From: Burkholderia ambifaria | Lineage (GTDB): Bacteria > Pseudomonadota > Gammaproteobacteria > Burkholderiales > Burkholderiaceae | Direction of reading: 5' to 3' | Length of the DNA stretch: 64,000 nucleotides | NCBI RefSeq assembly: GCF_001443045.1 | Contig: NZ_LKPJ01000014.1 | Coordinates: forward strand, 62,001-126,000 | Shown: positions 15,435 through 24,256 of the stretch, one piece after another | Numbering within the stretch: the stretch's first letter is position 1 | How the letters are laid out: each line of letters begins with the position of its first letter | Program-made: the position numbers and the translations under genes | The notes under the pieces: model-generated | Told to the model about the DNA's origin: nothing | Seen by the model: only the letters and a program-made list of their open reading frames with translations | Database searches by the model: none

Positions 15435-15860
15435 TCACTTCACGTAGATCGTGATTTTCTTCGAGTAGATCGGGGGATTTTGCGGCACGTGATTGGCGTC
15501 GCCCATCAAGAGCTGCAGCGTGTGCTTGCCCGGAGGAAGCTCCAGCGTGGTTTCGGTCTCGCCCGCGCCGAAATGCAGGTGATTCCGGTCGGACGGAATC
15601 GGCTGGTCCATCGGCGGCAGGTCCGTATCGACCAGCAGGTGATGGTGGCCCGTGTTCGGAAACTGCACATGCGACGGCGCGACACCCATGTCGCGCAAGC
15701 CGAACCACACCCGGAACGGACGTCCGGCCGGCAGCACCTGGCCATCGTTGGGCCAGCCGATGTAGACGATGGCCTTCGGGGGATGCGTGCTGGTCTCCGC
15801 GGTCGCCGCCCCCGTCCATAGCAGCGTCACGGCAACGGCGAAGAGAATGAGCTTGTTCAT
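15435..15860 (-). CDS. Periplasmic DUF4399 protein, copy B (141 aa)
   Basis: Signal peptide at residues 1-22 (cut after GAATA). The rest matches DUF4399: GHHHLLVDTDLPP, PIPSDRNHLHFGAGETE, LPPGKHTLQLLMGD and a final PPIYSKKITIYV. His-rich strands suggest a small beta-sandwich, possibly metal-binding; the function is unknown. It lies 42 bases after its paralogue at 15903 and both were probably transcribed together. Confidence 0.85.
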   Translation of the reverse strand: MNKLILFAVAVTLLWTGAATAETSTHPPKAIVYIGWPNDGQVLPAGRPFRVWFGLRDMGVAPSHVQFPNTGHHHLLVDTDLPPMDQPIPSDRNHLHFGAGETETTLELPPGKHTLQLLMGDANHVPQNPPIYSKKITIYVK

Positions 15861-15902
15861 GGCGGCAATTCCCGGTTCGTGCGGCAGGCGCGGCATGGCG
15901 CG

Positions 15903-16331
15903 CTACTTGACCGTGATCGTGATCTTCTTCGAGTACACCGGCGGATCGTGCGGCACGTGGTCGTGGTCCCCCATCAGCAGCTGCAGCGTGTGCTTGCCGG
16001 GTGGAAGCTCGATGCGCGCCTCGGTTTCACCGGCGCCGAAATGGAAGTGATTCCGGTCCGACGGTATCGGCTGGTCCAGCGGCGGGAGATCGGTATCGAT
16101 GAGCAGATGATGATGGCCCACGTTGGGCCGCTCGATGCCTTTCGGGCAGATGCCCATGTTGCGCAAGCCCATGCGCACCCAGAACTTGCCGCCGGTGATC
16201 GTTGCACCGTCCGACGGCCAGATGATGTATGCCTCGGCGCCGGGCGGCGAAGGCGTACGCCCGCCGGCGAACGCGATCCTCGGCACCAGGACGGTGGCGG
16301 CCAAAGCCAACAACGTAGCCCTTCTTCGCAT
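15903..16331 (-). CDS. Periplasmic DUF4399 protein, copy A (142 aa)
   Basis: Signal peptide MRRRATLLALAATVLVPRIAFA, then a DUF4399 domain nearly superimposable on copy B (GHHHLLIDTDLPP, RNHFHFGAGETE, LPPGKHTLQLLMGD). A GAGGAG site precedes the ATG. This is a clear tandem duplication; the C-terminal halves differ little while the N-terminal thirds diverge. Function unknown. It is adjacent to the peptide export operon on the same strand, with its own upstream gap shared with the caspase-FGE gene. Confidence 0.85.
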   Translation of the reverse strand: MRRRATLLALAATVLVPRIAFAGGRTPSPPGAEAYIIWPSDGATITGGKFWVRMGLRNMGICPKGIERPNVGHHHLLIDTDLPPLDQPIPSDRNHFHFGAGETEARIELPPGKHTLQLLMGDHDHVPHDPPVYSKKITITVK

Positions 16332-16650
16332 CGTATTGCTCCTCGCGTTGGTGGTGGCGCGCGGCGTCGGACAGTGGAGCGTGTCTATCAGCTTAGGTCG
16401 TAATCGACGGGAAGACATATAACGATGTCGAACGGTGACGGGCCCACCTCGATGCGTGTACGCGTATGTCTGTTTTTTGCCAAACCCGCGGGTGGATCCG
16501 GTGATCGCCGCCGAGCGCACGTGCTATCTTGAATGTGTCCTGGCCGTGCCCGCCGCAAGCCGGCATTGCGCTCGCCGCGACCGGACACCCGGCAACGGCT
16601 GCGCTCCGCCTTCGGCACCTCGTCCGACGGCGCACCCTGGGGGGCTGAAT
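16332..16650. other. Divergent intergenic region, DUF4399 genes / caspase-FGE gene
   Basis: A 319-bp gap. I looked for the TGGCACG-N4-WTGCA motif on both strands and did not find it. No gene or strong inverted repeat is seen. Confidence 0.4.
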
Positions 16651-18618
16651 ATGTGGCGAATACTCTTGCCCGCATGCCTGCTTGCGTCGATCTCGGTGGC
16701 ATCGAGCACCTGCTCCGGCGAGGACATGCATCCTTCTGCAGCACCGCCGGCAGCTTCCGCGCGCGCCGGGTCGATCGAGCCGCCTCGCGTCGCGCTCGTG
16801 ATCGGCAACGGCGCCTATCGCGACCATCCGCTCGCCAATCCCGTCCGTGACGCCGATGCGATGGGCGATGCGCTCCAGGCGCTCGGCTTCGACGTCATCA
16901 CGTTGCGCAATGCGACCCGGCAGCAAATGCTCGACGGGCTTGCCGCGTTCGAGCGCCACATCGCGGCGAGCGGCACCGGGCTGGTGTATTTTGCGGGCCA
17001 CGGCGCCAGCGTGGGCGGAACGACATGGCTCGCGCCGGTCGATGCCGACGTCGGTTCTCCGGCCGGCCTGTCGCGAACGGGTATCGACCTGCAAACCGTG
17101 TTCGATGCGACGTCGCGGCCGCACGGCGACCGCATTGATCTGATCATTCTGGATTCCTGCCTGATCGCGCCCCCCGGTGCCGGCAGCGTGGCGGCCCGCA
17201 AGCCACCGCCGCATACGCTCGTCGCCTACGCGGCAGCGCCTGGCGAAGGCGCGGCCGACGGTGCAACGCATGGTATCTACACGGCGGCGCTGCTGCAGAC
17301 GCTCGCGTCGCCGGGGCTCGACATCGCCCAGATCTTCGACCGTGCCGGCGCGATGGTCGACAGCGCCACCGGGCATCGGCAGATTCCCTGGGTCGCGTCT
17401 TCCCTTTCCGATGCGGCAGCGACGTTTGCGCTCACCGGGGCGCGTCGTGCGGGAACCGGCGCGGTGCATGCCGGCGGCATGGAGCAACGATCCGAGGTGT
17501 TGGCCGACATCGGCGTCGTAGCGCTCGATAGCCGGGGCGTGATGCCGAAGGACAGCACCGAACAGTACGAAATTACGTTCTGGGAATCGATCAAGGACAG
17601 CAAGGAGGCGGGCGATTACGAGGCCTATCTGAAGACCTACCCGAACGGGCGCTTCGCGCAATTGGCGCAGGCCCGTCTCGCACGATTGCGCGCGGCCGCG
17701 CCCAAGGCCCCTGCCGCGTCCGCCCCCGCACAGACGGCGAGCCCCACGCCGGCCCCCGCTCCCGTTCCGGCGCCGGCTCCTGCGCCGCGCGCATCGACCT
17801 CAGCGCAGCCTGCGCACGCGCCTGGCTCACCGCCGAAAGCACCGCCTCCCGCTGCAGTGGCGGCCCCGCCGGCCCCCCCGCAGAAAGGTGGCGCGACGGC
17901 CGCCAATGAAATCCGGGATTGCGCTGCATGCCCGGCCATGCTGACGGTGAGTCCAGGGACATTCGCAATGGGCAGCAATTCGGGCGATCCGTCGGAAAAA
18001 CCGTCGCATCGCGTGACGCTCGATCATTCTTTCGCGCTTGCGAAGTATGTGGTGACTGTCGCGCAATGGAACGCGTGCCGCGACGCGGGCGCCTGTCCGC
18101 GCCTGCCCAGCGACAGCAATACGGTCGCGAACGCGCCTGCGCGCGACCTGAGTTGGGACGATGCGCAGCTGTACGTGAAGTGGCTGTCGAAAGTAAGCGG
18201 CAAGTCTTACCGGCTGCCGACCGAGGCCGAATGGGAATTCGCGGCGCGTGGCGGCACCGCAACGCGCTACTGGTGGGGCAACGAGATGCGGCCGGGCAAC
18301 GCAAACTGCAAGGACTGCGGTTCACCTTGGCATGCCGATGCGCCGGATAACGTCGGCTCGTTCGCGGCCAATCCCCTCGGCTTCTACGACATGGCTGGCG
18401 GCGTGTGGGAATGGGTCAGCGATTGCTGGCACAGCTCGTACAAGAATGCGCCCGCCGACGGCCGCTCGTGGGACGAGCCGAACTGCCAGGTGCGCGTCAT
18501 CCGCGGCGGCTCGTGGCGGGATGGTGCGGCCTACATGCCGGTCTCGACACGCTTCAAGTACGACAGCAGCGTCCGTTTTTCGGCAAACGGGTTTCGCGTG
18601 GCCCGGGACGTGAAGTAG
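16651..18618 (+). CDS. Caspase-like peptidase fused to a formylglycine-enzyme-like domain (655 aa)
   Basis: Exported or lipid-anchored by an N-terminal hydrophobic segment (residues 1-22). The peptidase C14 fold spans about 45-270 with catalytic His117 (YFAGHG) and Cys170 (IILDSC). A bridging helix region (FWESIKDSKEAGDYEAYLKTYPNG) and a roughly 70-residue Pro/Ala linker lead to an FGE-sulfatase (SUMF1/EgtB-like) domain from about 430 (GTFAMGS, YRLPTEAEWEFAARGG, GGVWEWVSDCW, RVIRGGSW, NGFRVARD). The two copper-site cysteines of true formylglycine enzymes are missing: the RGGSW segment continues RDGAAYM. Binding or a different chemistry is therefore likelier than Cys oxidation. ATG 16651 has a GGGGGG site. 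Substrates are unknown. Confidence 0.9.
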   Translation: MWRILLPACLLASISVASSTCSGEDMHPSAAPPAASARAGSIEPPRVALVIGNGAYRDHPLANPVRDADAMGDALQALGFDVITLRNATRQQMLDGLAAFERHIAASGTGLVYFAGHGASVGGTTWLAPVDADVGSPAGLSRTGIDLQTVFDATSRPHGDRIDLIILDSCLIAPPGAGSVAARKPPPHTLVAYAAAPGEGAADGATHGIYTAALLQTLASPGLDIAQIFDRAGAMVDSATGHRQIPWVASSLSDAAATFALTGARRAGTGAVHAGGMEQRSEVLADIGVVALDSRGVMPKDSTEQYEITFWESIKDSKEAGDYEAYLKTYPNGRFAQLAQARLARLRAAAPKAPAASAPAQTASPTPAPAPVPAPAPAPRASTSAQPAHAPGSPPKAPPPAAVAAPPAPPQKGGATAANEIRDCAACPAMLTVSPGTFAMGSNSGDPSEKPSHRVTLDHSFALAKYVVTVAQWNACRDAGACPRLPSDSNTVANAPARDLSWDDAQLYVKWLSKVSGKSYRLPTEAEWEFAARGGTATRYWWGNEMRPGNANCKDCGSPWHADAPDNVGSFAANPLGFYDMAGGVWEWVSDCWHSSYKNAPADGRSWDEPNCQVRVIRGGSWRDGAAYMPVSTRFKYDSSVRFSANGFRVARDVK

Positions 18619-18746
18619 ATCGATATCGATCCGACCGGGAAATTGCACGGAAATCACGGCCCTCGACACCGCCTCTCCAGGCCGCGGGGGCAGTGTCGCA
18701 GTGTCGGCATGCGCCCCCGTCCTCTCACCCGATTCTTCGGAGAACG

Positions 18747-18893
18747 ATGGTCCTTGCAACGATCGATCCTTCCGCTTCCTACCTGATGGATCGTGCCCGC
18801 GCAGCGCCTCCCGGATTTCGTTCCGTGACTGCCGGTAGCCCACCAGCACCGCCGTACCCGCGCCGTACGGCCCGCGCCCCGGCGCCAGCTTGA
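18747..18893 (+). CDS. Possible small peptide, 48 aa, leader-like N-terminus
   Basis: Short ORF with a GGAGAA site 6 bases before ATG. Its start (VLATIDPSASYLMDRARA) weakly recalls the double-glycine leaders (LA-x-x-D-x6-DR), but no GG/GA follows; PPGF lies there instead. The rest is Pro/Arg/Ala-rich. It could be a decayed precursor gene or chance. The surrounding 18619-18936 gap shows no other gene. Confidence 0.3.
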   Translation: MVLATIDPSASYLMDRARAAPPGFRSVTAGSPPAPPYPRRTARAPAPA

Positions 18894-18936
18894 CCATCAT
18901 GCCGGCGTGGCCCCTCTCAGGCGAACGAACCGACGA

Positions 18937-20397
18937 TCAAACCGCCATGCACAGGTACTTGATGACGAGGTAATCATCGATGCCGTAGTGCGACCCTTCG
19001 CGGCCGAGCCCCGACTGCTTCACGCCGCCGAACGGCGCGACCTCGTTCGAAATGAGGCCCGTATTGATGCCGACCATCCCGTATTCGAGCTGCTCGGCCA
19101 CCCGCCAGACACGCCCGATGTCGCGGCTGTAGAAGTACGCGGCGAGCCCGAACTCGGTGTCGTTGGCGAGTGTCACCACCTCGTCGTCGCTCGAGAAGCG
19201 GAATAGCGGCGCGAGCGGCCCGAACGTCTCCTCTCTCGCCACGTCCATCTGCGCGGTGGCATTCAGCAGCACCGTAGGCTCGAAGAAGCCGTGCCCGAGC
19301 GCATGCCGCTTGCCGCCCGTGGCGAGCGTCGCACCCTTGCCGACGGCGTCCGCGATATGCGCTTCGACCTTGCCGACCGCCGCATCGTTGATCAGCGGCC
19401 CGAGCGTCACGCCGCCTTCGGTGCCGTGTCCCACCTTCAGGCCTTGCACCGCCGCCACCAGCTTCTCGGCGAACGCGTCGTACACCCGGTCGTGCACGTA
19501 GAAACGATTGGTGCACACGCAGGTCTGGCCGTTGTTGCGATACTTCGAAGCAATCGCACCTTCGACGGCGGCATCGAGATCGGCATCGTCGAACACGATG
19601 AACGGTGCGTTCCCGCCGAGTTCGAGCGTCACCTTCTTCACGGTGGGCGCGCTTTGCGCCATCAGCAGCCGCCCCACGCCGGTCGAACCGGTAAACGACA
19701 GCTTGCGCACGATCGGGCTACCCGTCATCGCGCCGCCGATCGCCTTCGGGTCGCCGGTGACGATGTTGAGCACGCCGTTCGGCACCCCGGCGCGCTCGGC
19801 AAGCACCGCCAGCGCGAGCGCCGAGAACGGCGTCGCCTCGGCCGGCTTCACGACGATCGGGCAGCCGGCCGCGAGCGCCGGCCCGACCTTGCGCGTGATC
19901 ATCGCGTTCGGGAAATTCCACGGCGTGATCGCCGCGCACACGCCCACGGGCTCCTTGACGACCACGAGCCGTTTGTCCGACGCGGGCGTCGCGAGCGTGT
20001 CGCCGGCCACGCGCTTGCCCTCTTCGGCGAACCATTCGATGAACGAGGCCCCGTAGACGATTTCTCCCTTCGCCTCGGCAAGCGGCTTGCCCTGCTCGGC
20101 CGTGAGGATCAGCGCGAGATCGTCGGCATGCTCGATCATGAGCGCGTACCAGCGACGCAGGATGCGCGCGCGCTCCTTCGCCGTCGTTGCCCGCCACGCC
20201 GGCCATGCCGCATTCGCGGCGTCGATCGCGCGCGACGTCTCTGCCGCGCCCATCAGCGGAACGCTGCCAAGCGTTGCGCCCGTCGCCGGGTCGAGCACGT
20301 CCAATTGCCCGCCCGAGTCGGCCTCGCACCATTGCCCGTCGATATAAGCCTGATGACGCAGGAGCGCCGGATCCTTCAACAGCGTTTTCAATTCCAC
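18937..20397 (-). CDS. gabD: NAD(P)-dependent succinate-semialdehyde dehydrogenase (486 aa)
   Basis: Oxidises succinate semialdehyde to succinate at the end of GABA/polyamine breakdown. Usual family length. Key elements are PWNFPNAMITRK (cofactor site), FTGSTGVGR, the catalytic Glu in LELGGNAPF and the nucleophile in NNGQTCVCTNRF. The C-terminal VAPFGGVKQSGLGREGS is GabD-typical. It lies downstream of a GntR regulator and a PotABCD-like importer on the same strand, so it probably finishes degradation of the imported amine. Exact substrate is inferred from similarity. Confidence 0.88.
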   Translation of the reverse strand: MELKTLLKDPALLRHQAYIDGQWCEADSGGQLDVLDPATGATLGSVPLMGAAETSRAIDAANAAWPAWRATTAKERARILRRWYALMIEHADDLALILTAEQGKPLAEAKGEIVYGASFIEWFAEEGKRVAGDTLATPASDKRLVVVKEPVGVCAAITPWNFPNAMITRKVGPALAAGCPIVVKPAEATPFSALALAVLAERAGVPNGVLNIVTGDPKAIGGAMTGSPIVRKLSFTGSTGVGRLLMAQSAPTVKKVTLELGGNAPFIVFDDADLDAAVEGAIASKYRNNGQTCVCTNRFYVHDRVYDAFAEKLVAAVQGLKVGHGTEGGVTLGPLINDAAVGKVEAHIADAVGKGATLATGGKRHALGHGFFEPTVLLNATAQMDVAREETFGPLAPLFRFSSDDEVVTLANDTEFGLAAYFYSRDIGRVWRVAEQLEYGMVGINTGLISNEVAPFGGVKQSGLGREGSHYGIDDYLVIKYLCMAV

Positions 20398-20591
20398 GTT
20401 CGTTCCTTCCGGGATAAAAATGCATCAGGCGGCCCGGTGACAACCCGGGCCGCGAATACCGAAAATTTCAAATGGCGGCCGGCAGCGAAGCCGCAATGCG
20501 CAGGCGTCCACGTCTCGCTCTTCGCCGTCCTGCTTCTCATTTCGCAATGCCAAGCAGCGTCGACAAGAACGCCGCCGCGAAGCAAGACGCA

Positions 20592-21299
20592 CTACCCCGC
20601 CTGACGCCACGACGCACTTTCGTGGCCATGAGCCAGCAGCTTGCGCGCGATCTCCGCCACCCGGTGCACGTGTGCGATGGCGGCCTCGCGCGCCGCCGCG
20701 CCGTTGCCCGTCGCGATGCCCGCGAGAATCTCGCGCATTTCCTCGACCGCCTGGTGGCCGCGATCGTCGGAAGCGATCGTCAGCGCACGCAATCGATTGA
20801 TCCGCGCGATCAGCGTCTGCACGATCTCCCACGCGACGTGCTTTTCCCCGGCGCTGAACATGCGTTCATAGAATGCCGACGTGAGCGCCTTCACCGCCGC
20901 ATGATCCTGTACGTCGAACGCTTGCTGGATCTGGTCGATGCACGCGGCCAGAGCGGCGACGAGCGGCTCGTCGGCATGCTGCGCGCAGGCCATCGCCGCC
21001 TCGCCTTCCAGCAGCGCACGTATTTCGTAGATCTCGGCCGCCGTGTCGAAATCGAGGATCGCGACGATCGGCCCCTGGTTCGGGATCGACGCGACCAGCC
21101 CTTCCGTTTCCAGATGCCGCAGGACCTCGCGCACGACGGTTCGGCTCACGCCCAGGATCTCGCATAGCGAGCGCTCGACCAGCCGCTCGCCCGGCTGGAA
21201 GTGCGCATCCAAGATCGCGTTGCGCATTTTCTCGAGCGCGAGCTCGCGCAGCGTGGCGGTGGGCCGCTGGACTTTCAGGGACGGCAGTGCGGGACTCAT
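20592..21299 (-). CDS. FCD-type GntR transcriptional regulator (235 aa)
   Basis: Winged helix near residues 15-75 (LCEILGVSRTVVREVLRHLETEGLV) and a helical FCD ligand domain behind it (EIYEIRALLEGEAA). It lies 11 bases after the importer ATPase gene and ahead of gabD, so it probably regulates this importer/dehydrogenase unit in response to an organic acid or amine breakdown product. It is a close paralogue of the regulator at 26171. Start 21299 is placed just upstream of the conserved LKVQRPTATLRELAL segment. Confidence 0.88.
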   Translation of the reverse strand: MSPALPSLKVQRPTATLRELALEKMRNAILDAHFQPGERLVERSLCEILGVSRTVVREVLRHLETEGLVASIPNQGPIVAILDFDTAAEIYEIRALLEGEAAMACAQHADEPLVAALAACIDQIQQAFDVQDHAAVKALTSAFYERMFSAGEKHVAWEIVQTLIARINRLRALTIASDDRGHQAVEEMREILAGIATGNGAAAREAAIAHVHRVAEIARKLLAHGHESASWRQAG

Positions 21300-21310
21300 G
21301 GCGGCCGCCG

Positions 21311-22417
21311 TCAGGCTTGCGCGAACAGGCGCACGTCGCGCGCGTCCCAGTCGACGAGCGCCTGCGCACCGATCACGATGCCGTTGTCGTGCCGGTGTGC
21401 GGCCGGCATGCGGATCGAGATTTCCTGCTGCCACGGCGTCGCCACCGCGTAGTGCATCGCATCGCCGAGATAGGTGACGTCGCGCACGGTCACCGGCAGG
21501 CCTGCCGTGCCGCTCGATCCATGCGAACCGCTGGCGCGCTGCAGCGAGCTGATGCGCATCTGTTCCGGGCGGATCATCAGCGCGCCTTCGTCGCCGGCGG
21601 CAAGCGTCGGATGGAACATGTCGGACGTCGTCTCGAGGCCGTTGGGAAACACGCCGCCCATGCGGCCATCGCCGTGCTTCGTCACCTTGACCGGCAGAAA
21701 ATTAGAATTTCCGATGAAGCTCGCGACGAAGCGCGACGCCGGGTTCGCATAGAGCTCCTCGCCGGTGCCGACCTGCTCGATGCGGCCCTGGTTGAACACG
21801 GCGATGCGGTCCGACAGGCGCAGCGCTTCCTCCTGGTCGTGCGTGACGTACAGGATCGTCACGCCCGTTTCCTGGTGAATGCGGCGCAATTCCAGCTGGA
21901 TTTCCTCGCGCAGCTTCTTGTCGAGCGCGGAGAGCGGCTCGTCCATCAGCAGCACCGGCGGATCGTAGGCGAGCGCACGCGCGATGGCGACGCGCTGCTG
22001 CTGCCCGCCGGAGAGCTGCGCGGGCATCCGGTCGCGGCACTCGGACAGATGCACGAGTTTCAGCATCTGCTCCACTTTCGCGCGGATTTCGGCTTCTGGC
22101 CGGCGGCGCACCCGCAGCGGAAATGCGACGTTCTCGCCCACGGTGAGATGCGGGAACAGCGTATAGCGCTGAAACACCATCCCGATGTTGCGCTGGTTCG
22201 GCGCGACCGACAGCAGCGACTTGCCGTCGAGCAGCACGCGGCCGTCGGTCGGCTCCTGAAAGCCCGCGACGATATAGAGCGTGGTGCTCTTGCCCGAACC
22301 CGACGGTCCGAGGAAGGTCATGAATTCGCCCTTGCGTACGTCGAGCGACACCTGGTCGATCGCGACGACATCGTCGTAGGTCTTGCGCAGGCGCTGGATT
22401 TGCAGGAATGCAGTCAT
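21311..22417 (-). CDS. ABC importer ATPase, PotA-like (368 aa)
   Basis: Drives the adjacent importer. Walker A GPSGSGKST, signature LSGGQQQR, Walker B LLMDEPLSALD, H-loop VTHDQEEA, and a C-terminal TOBE domain (IRPEQMRIS). Polyamine/putrescine/GABA-type transporters are the closest class. First 20 bases overlap nothing; the permease gene ends 11 bases upstream. Confidence 0.93.
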   Translation of the reverse strand: MTAFLQIQRLRKTYDDVVAIDQVSLDVRKGEFMTFLGPSGSGKSTTLYIVAGFQEPTDGRVLLDGKSLLSVAPNQRNIGMVFQRYTLFPHLTVGENVAFPLRVRRRPEAEIRAKVEQMLKLVHLSECRDRMPAQLSGGQQQRVAIARALAYDPPVLLMDEPLSALDKKLREEIQLELRRIHQETGVTILYVTHDQEEALRLSDRIAVFNQGRIEQVGTGEELYANPASRFVASFIGNSNFLPVKVTKHGDGRMGGVFPNGLETTSDMFHPTLAAGDEGALMIRPEQMRISSLQRASGSHGSSGTAGLPVTVRDVTYLGDAMHYAVATPWQQEISIRMPAAHRHDNGIVIGAQALVDWDARDVRLFAQA

Positions 22418-22428
22418 GGCGTGTTACC

Positions 22429-23229
22429 TCAGTTAGCGCGTGCGCGGCGCACGACGGCGCCCGCCAGCATCAATACGGTCGTCAGTCCGACGAGCAGCGA
22501 CGACGCGGCCGCGACGACGGGTGTCAGGTCCTGCCGCAGCGTCGCCCAGATCCGCACCGGCAGCGTTTGCAGCGTCGGGCTCGACATGAAGATCGACACC
22601 ACGACTTCGTCCCACGATGCGAGGAACGCGAAGATCGCGGCGGCGAACAGGCCGAGCCGGATCGCGGGAAGCGTGACCCGCAGTTTCACCGTGAGCGGCG
22701 ACGCGCCGCAGATCAGCGCCGCATCTTCCAGCGCCGTGTCGAAGCTCACGAGCGAGTTGCTGATCGAAATGATCGAGAACGGCAACGCGATGATCAGGTG
22801 GCCGATCACGAAGCCGGTCATCGTGCCGTTCAGGCCGATGCGCAAAAAGAACGCATAGAGCGCGACGGCGAGCACGACGACGGGCAGCACCATCGGTGTG
22901 AGGAAGAAGCCCCGCACGGCCTCGCGGCCGCGAAACCTGCCGCGCACGAGCGCCAGCGACGCGAGGAACCCGATCGCGACGGACAGCGCCGTGACGATCA
23001 CCGCCAGCTTCGCGCTGGTCAGCAGCGAGTCGATCCAGCCCGCATCGGTGAACAGCTGCCGGTACCATTCGAGCGTCCAGCCCGGCGGCGGAAAGATGAG
23101 CCACTGCGAATCGCCGAACGACAGCGCGACGATGAAGAAGATCGGCAACAGCAGGAACAGTGCAACGGCCGCGCCCACGGCCACGAGGATCCAGCGCAGC
23201 GCGCCCAGGCGATCGAAATCGAGCAACAT
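22429..23229 (-). CDS. ABC importer permease, PotC-like (266 aa)
   Basis: Six predicted membrane helices. The EAA loop (EDAALICGASPLTVKLRVTLPAIRLG) that contacts the ATPase is intact. It follows the PotB-like gene by one base, so the two are translated in tandem. Confidence 0.92.
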   Translation of the reverse strand: MLLDFDRLGALRWILVAVGAAVALFLLLPIFFIVALSFGDSQWLIFPPPGWTLEWYRQLFTDAGWIDSLLTSAKLAVIVTALSVAIGFLASLALVRGRFRGREAVRGFFLTPMVLPVVVLAVALYAFFLRIGLNGTMTGFVIGHLIIALPFSIISISNSLVSFDTALEDAALICGASPLTVKLRVTLPAIRLGLFAAAIFAFLASWDEVVVSIFMSSPTLQTLPVRIWATLRQDLTPVVAAASSLLVGLTTVLMLAGAVVRRARAN

Positions 23230-23230
23230 G

Positions 23231-24115
23231 TCAGCGGCCTCCTGTGGTGGCGCGCGCGCTGCCGGTGAAGCGCAGCTGCAACGCATAGAGCGCGAGCGTC
23301 ACGGCAAGCAGCACGAAGGCCGCGGCGCCGGCGAGGCCCCAGTTCAGCAGTTCCTGCACGAGCTGCGCGATCAGTTCCGCGAGCATCATGTAGGACGGGC
23401 CGCCCAGCAGCGCGGGCGTGACGAAGTAGCCGAGCGCCATCACGAACACCATCAGCGCACCGGAGGCCACGCCCGGCATCGCGAGCGGCACGAGGATGCG
23501 CCAGAACGCCTGCCAGCGGCTCGCGCCGCACACCGCGGCGGCACGCAGCGTCGACGGGTCGATGCCGCGCAGCGTGGCGTGCAGCGGCATCACGAGGAAC
23601 GGCAGCATGATGTAGGTCATGCCGATCGTCACGCCGGTCAGGTTGTTCACGAGCGACAGCGGCTCGTGAATCACGCCGATCGCCATCAGCGCGCGGTTGA
23701 TCGGCCCGGTCCCCTGCAGCAGCACCATCCACGCGAACGTCCGCGCGAGCAGGTTGGTCCACATCGACAGCAGCAGGATCGCGAACAGCACGGCACTGAG
23801 CTTGCGCGGCGCGATGGCGAGCAGCCACGCCATCGGAAAGCCGACCAGCAGCGTGACGAGCGTCACGACCGTGGCCACGAGAAACGTATTGCCGAACACG
23901 CGCACATACGTCGTCGAGCCGAGCAGCTGCGCGTAGTTGTGCAGCCCGGGCGTCGGCTCGAGCACGCTGCGCAACAGCAGCGACAGCACCGGCAGCAGGA
24001 AGAAAATCACGAGCAGCAGCATCGCGGGCGTCAGCAGCCGCATGCTGCGCCAGTCGCGCCGCTTGCGCGCTTTCGCCGCGGGCGGATGCGCGACGGTACT
24101 CAATACGTTTGGCAT
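23231..24115 (-). CDS. ABC importer permease, PotB-like (294 aa)
   Basis: About six membrane helices after a basic N-terminus. The EAA loop reads LRAAAVCGASRWQAFWRILVPLAMPG. It pairs with the PotC-like permease to form the membrane channel of the importer. Confidence 0.92.
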   Translation of the reverse strand: MPNVLSTVAHPPAAKARKRRDWRSMRLLTPAMLLLVIFFLLPVLSLLLRSVLEPTPGLHNYAQLLGSTTYVRVFGNTFLVATVVTLVTLLVGFPMAWLLAIAPRKLSAVLFAILLLSMWTNLLARTFAWMVLLQGTGPINRALMAIGVIHEPLSLVNNLTGVTIGMTYIMLPFLVMPLHATLRGIDPSTLRAAAVCGASRWQAFWRILVPLAMPGVASGALMVFVMALGYFVTPALLGGPSYMMLAELIAQLVQELLNWGLAGAAAFVLLAVTLALYALQLRFTGSARATTGGR

Positions 24116-24256
24116 GGTGTCTCCTTTATCGGCCAGGGCCGGCGCTTCAGCGCCGGTTACCCTGGCCCCATGCAGATGCGTTGCTCGGCCGGCCCGGTTC
24201 GATTCGGTTCGTCATCCTGACCGGAACGCGTGCCGGTACCCTGTATCCAGGCCTGC

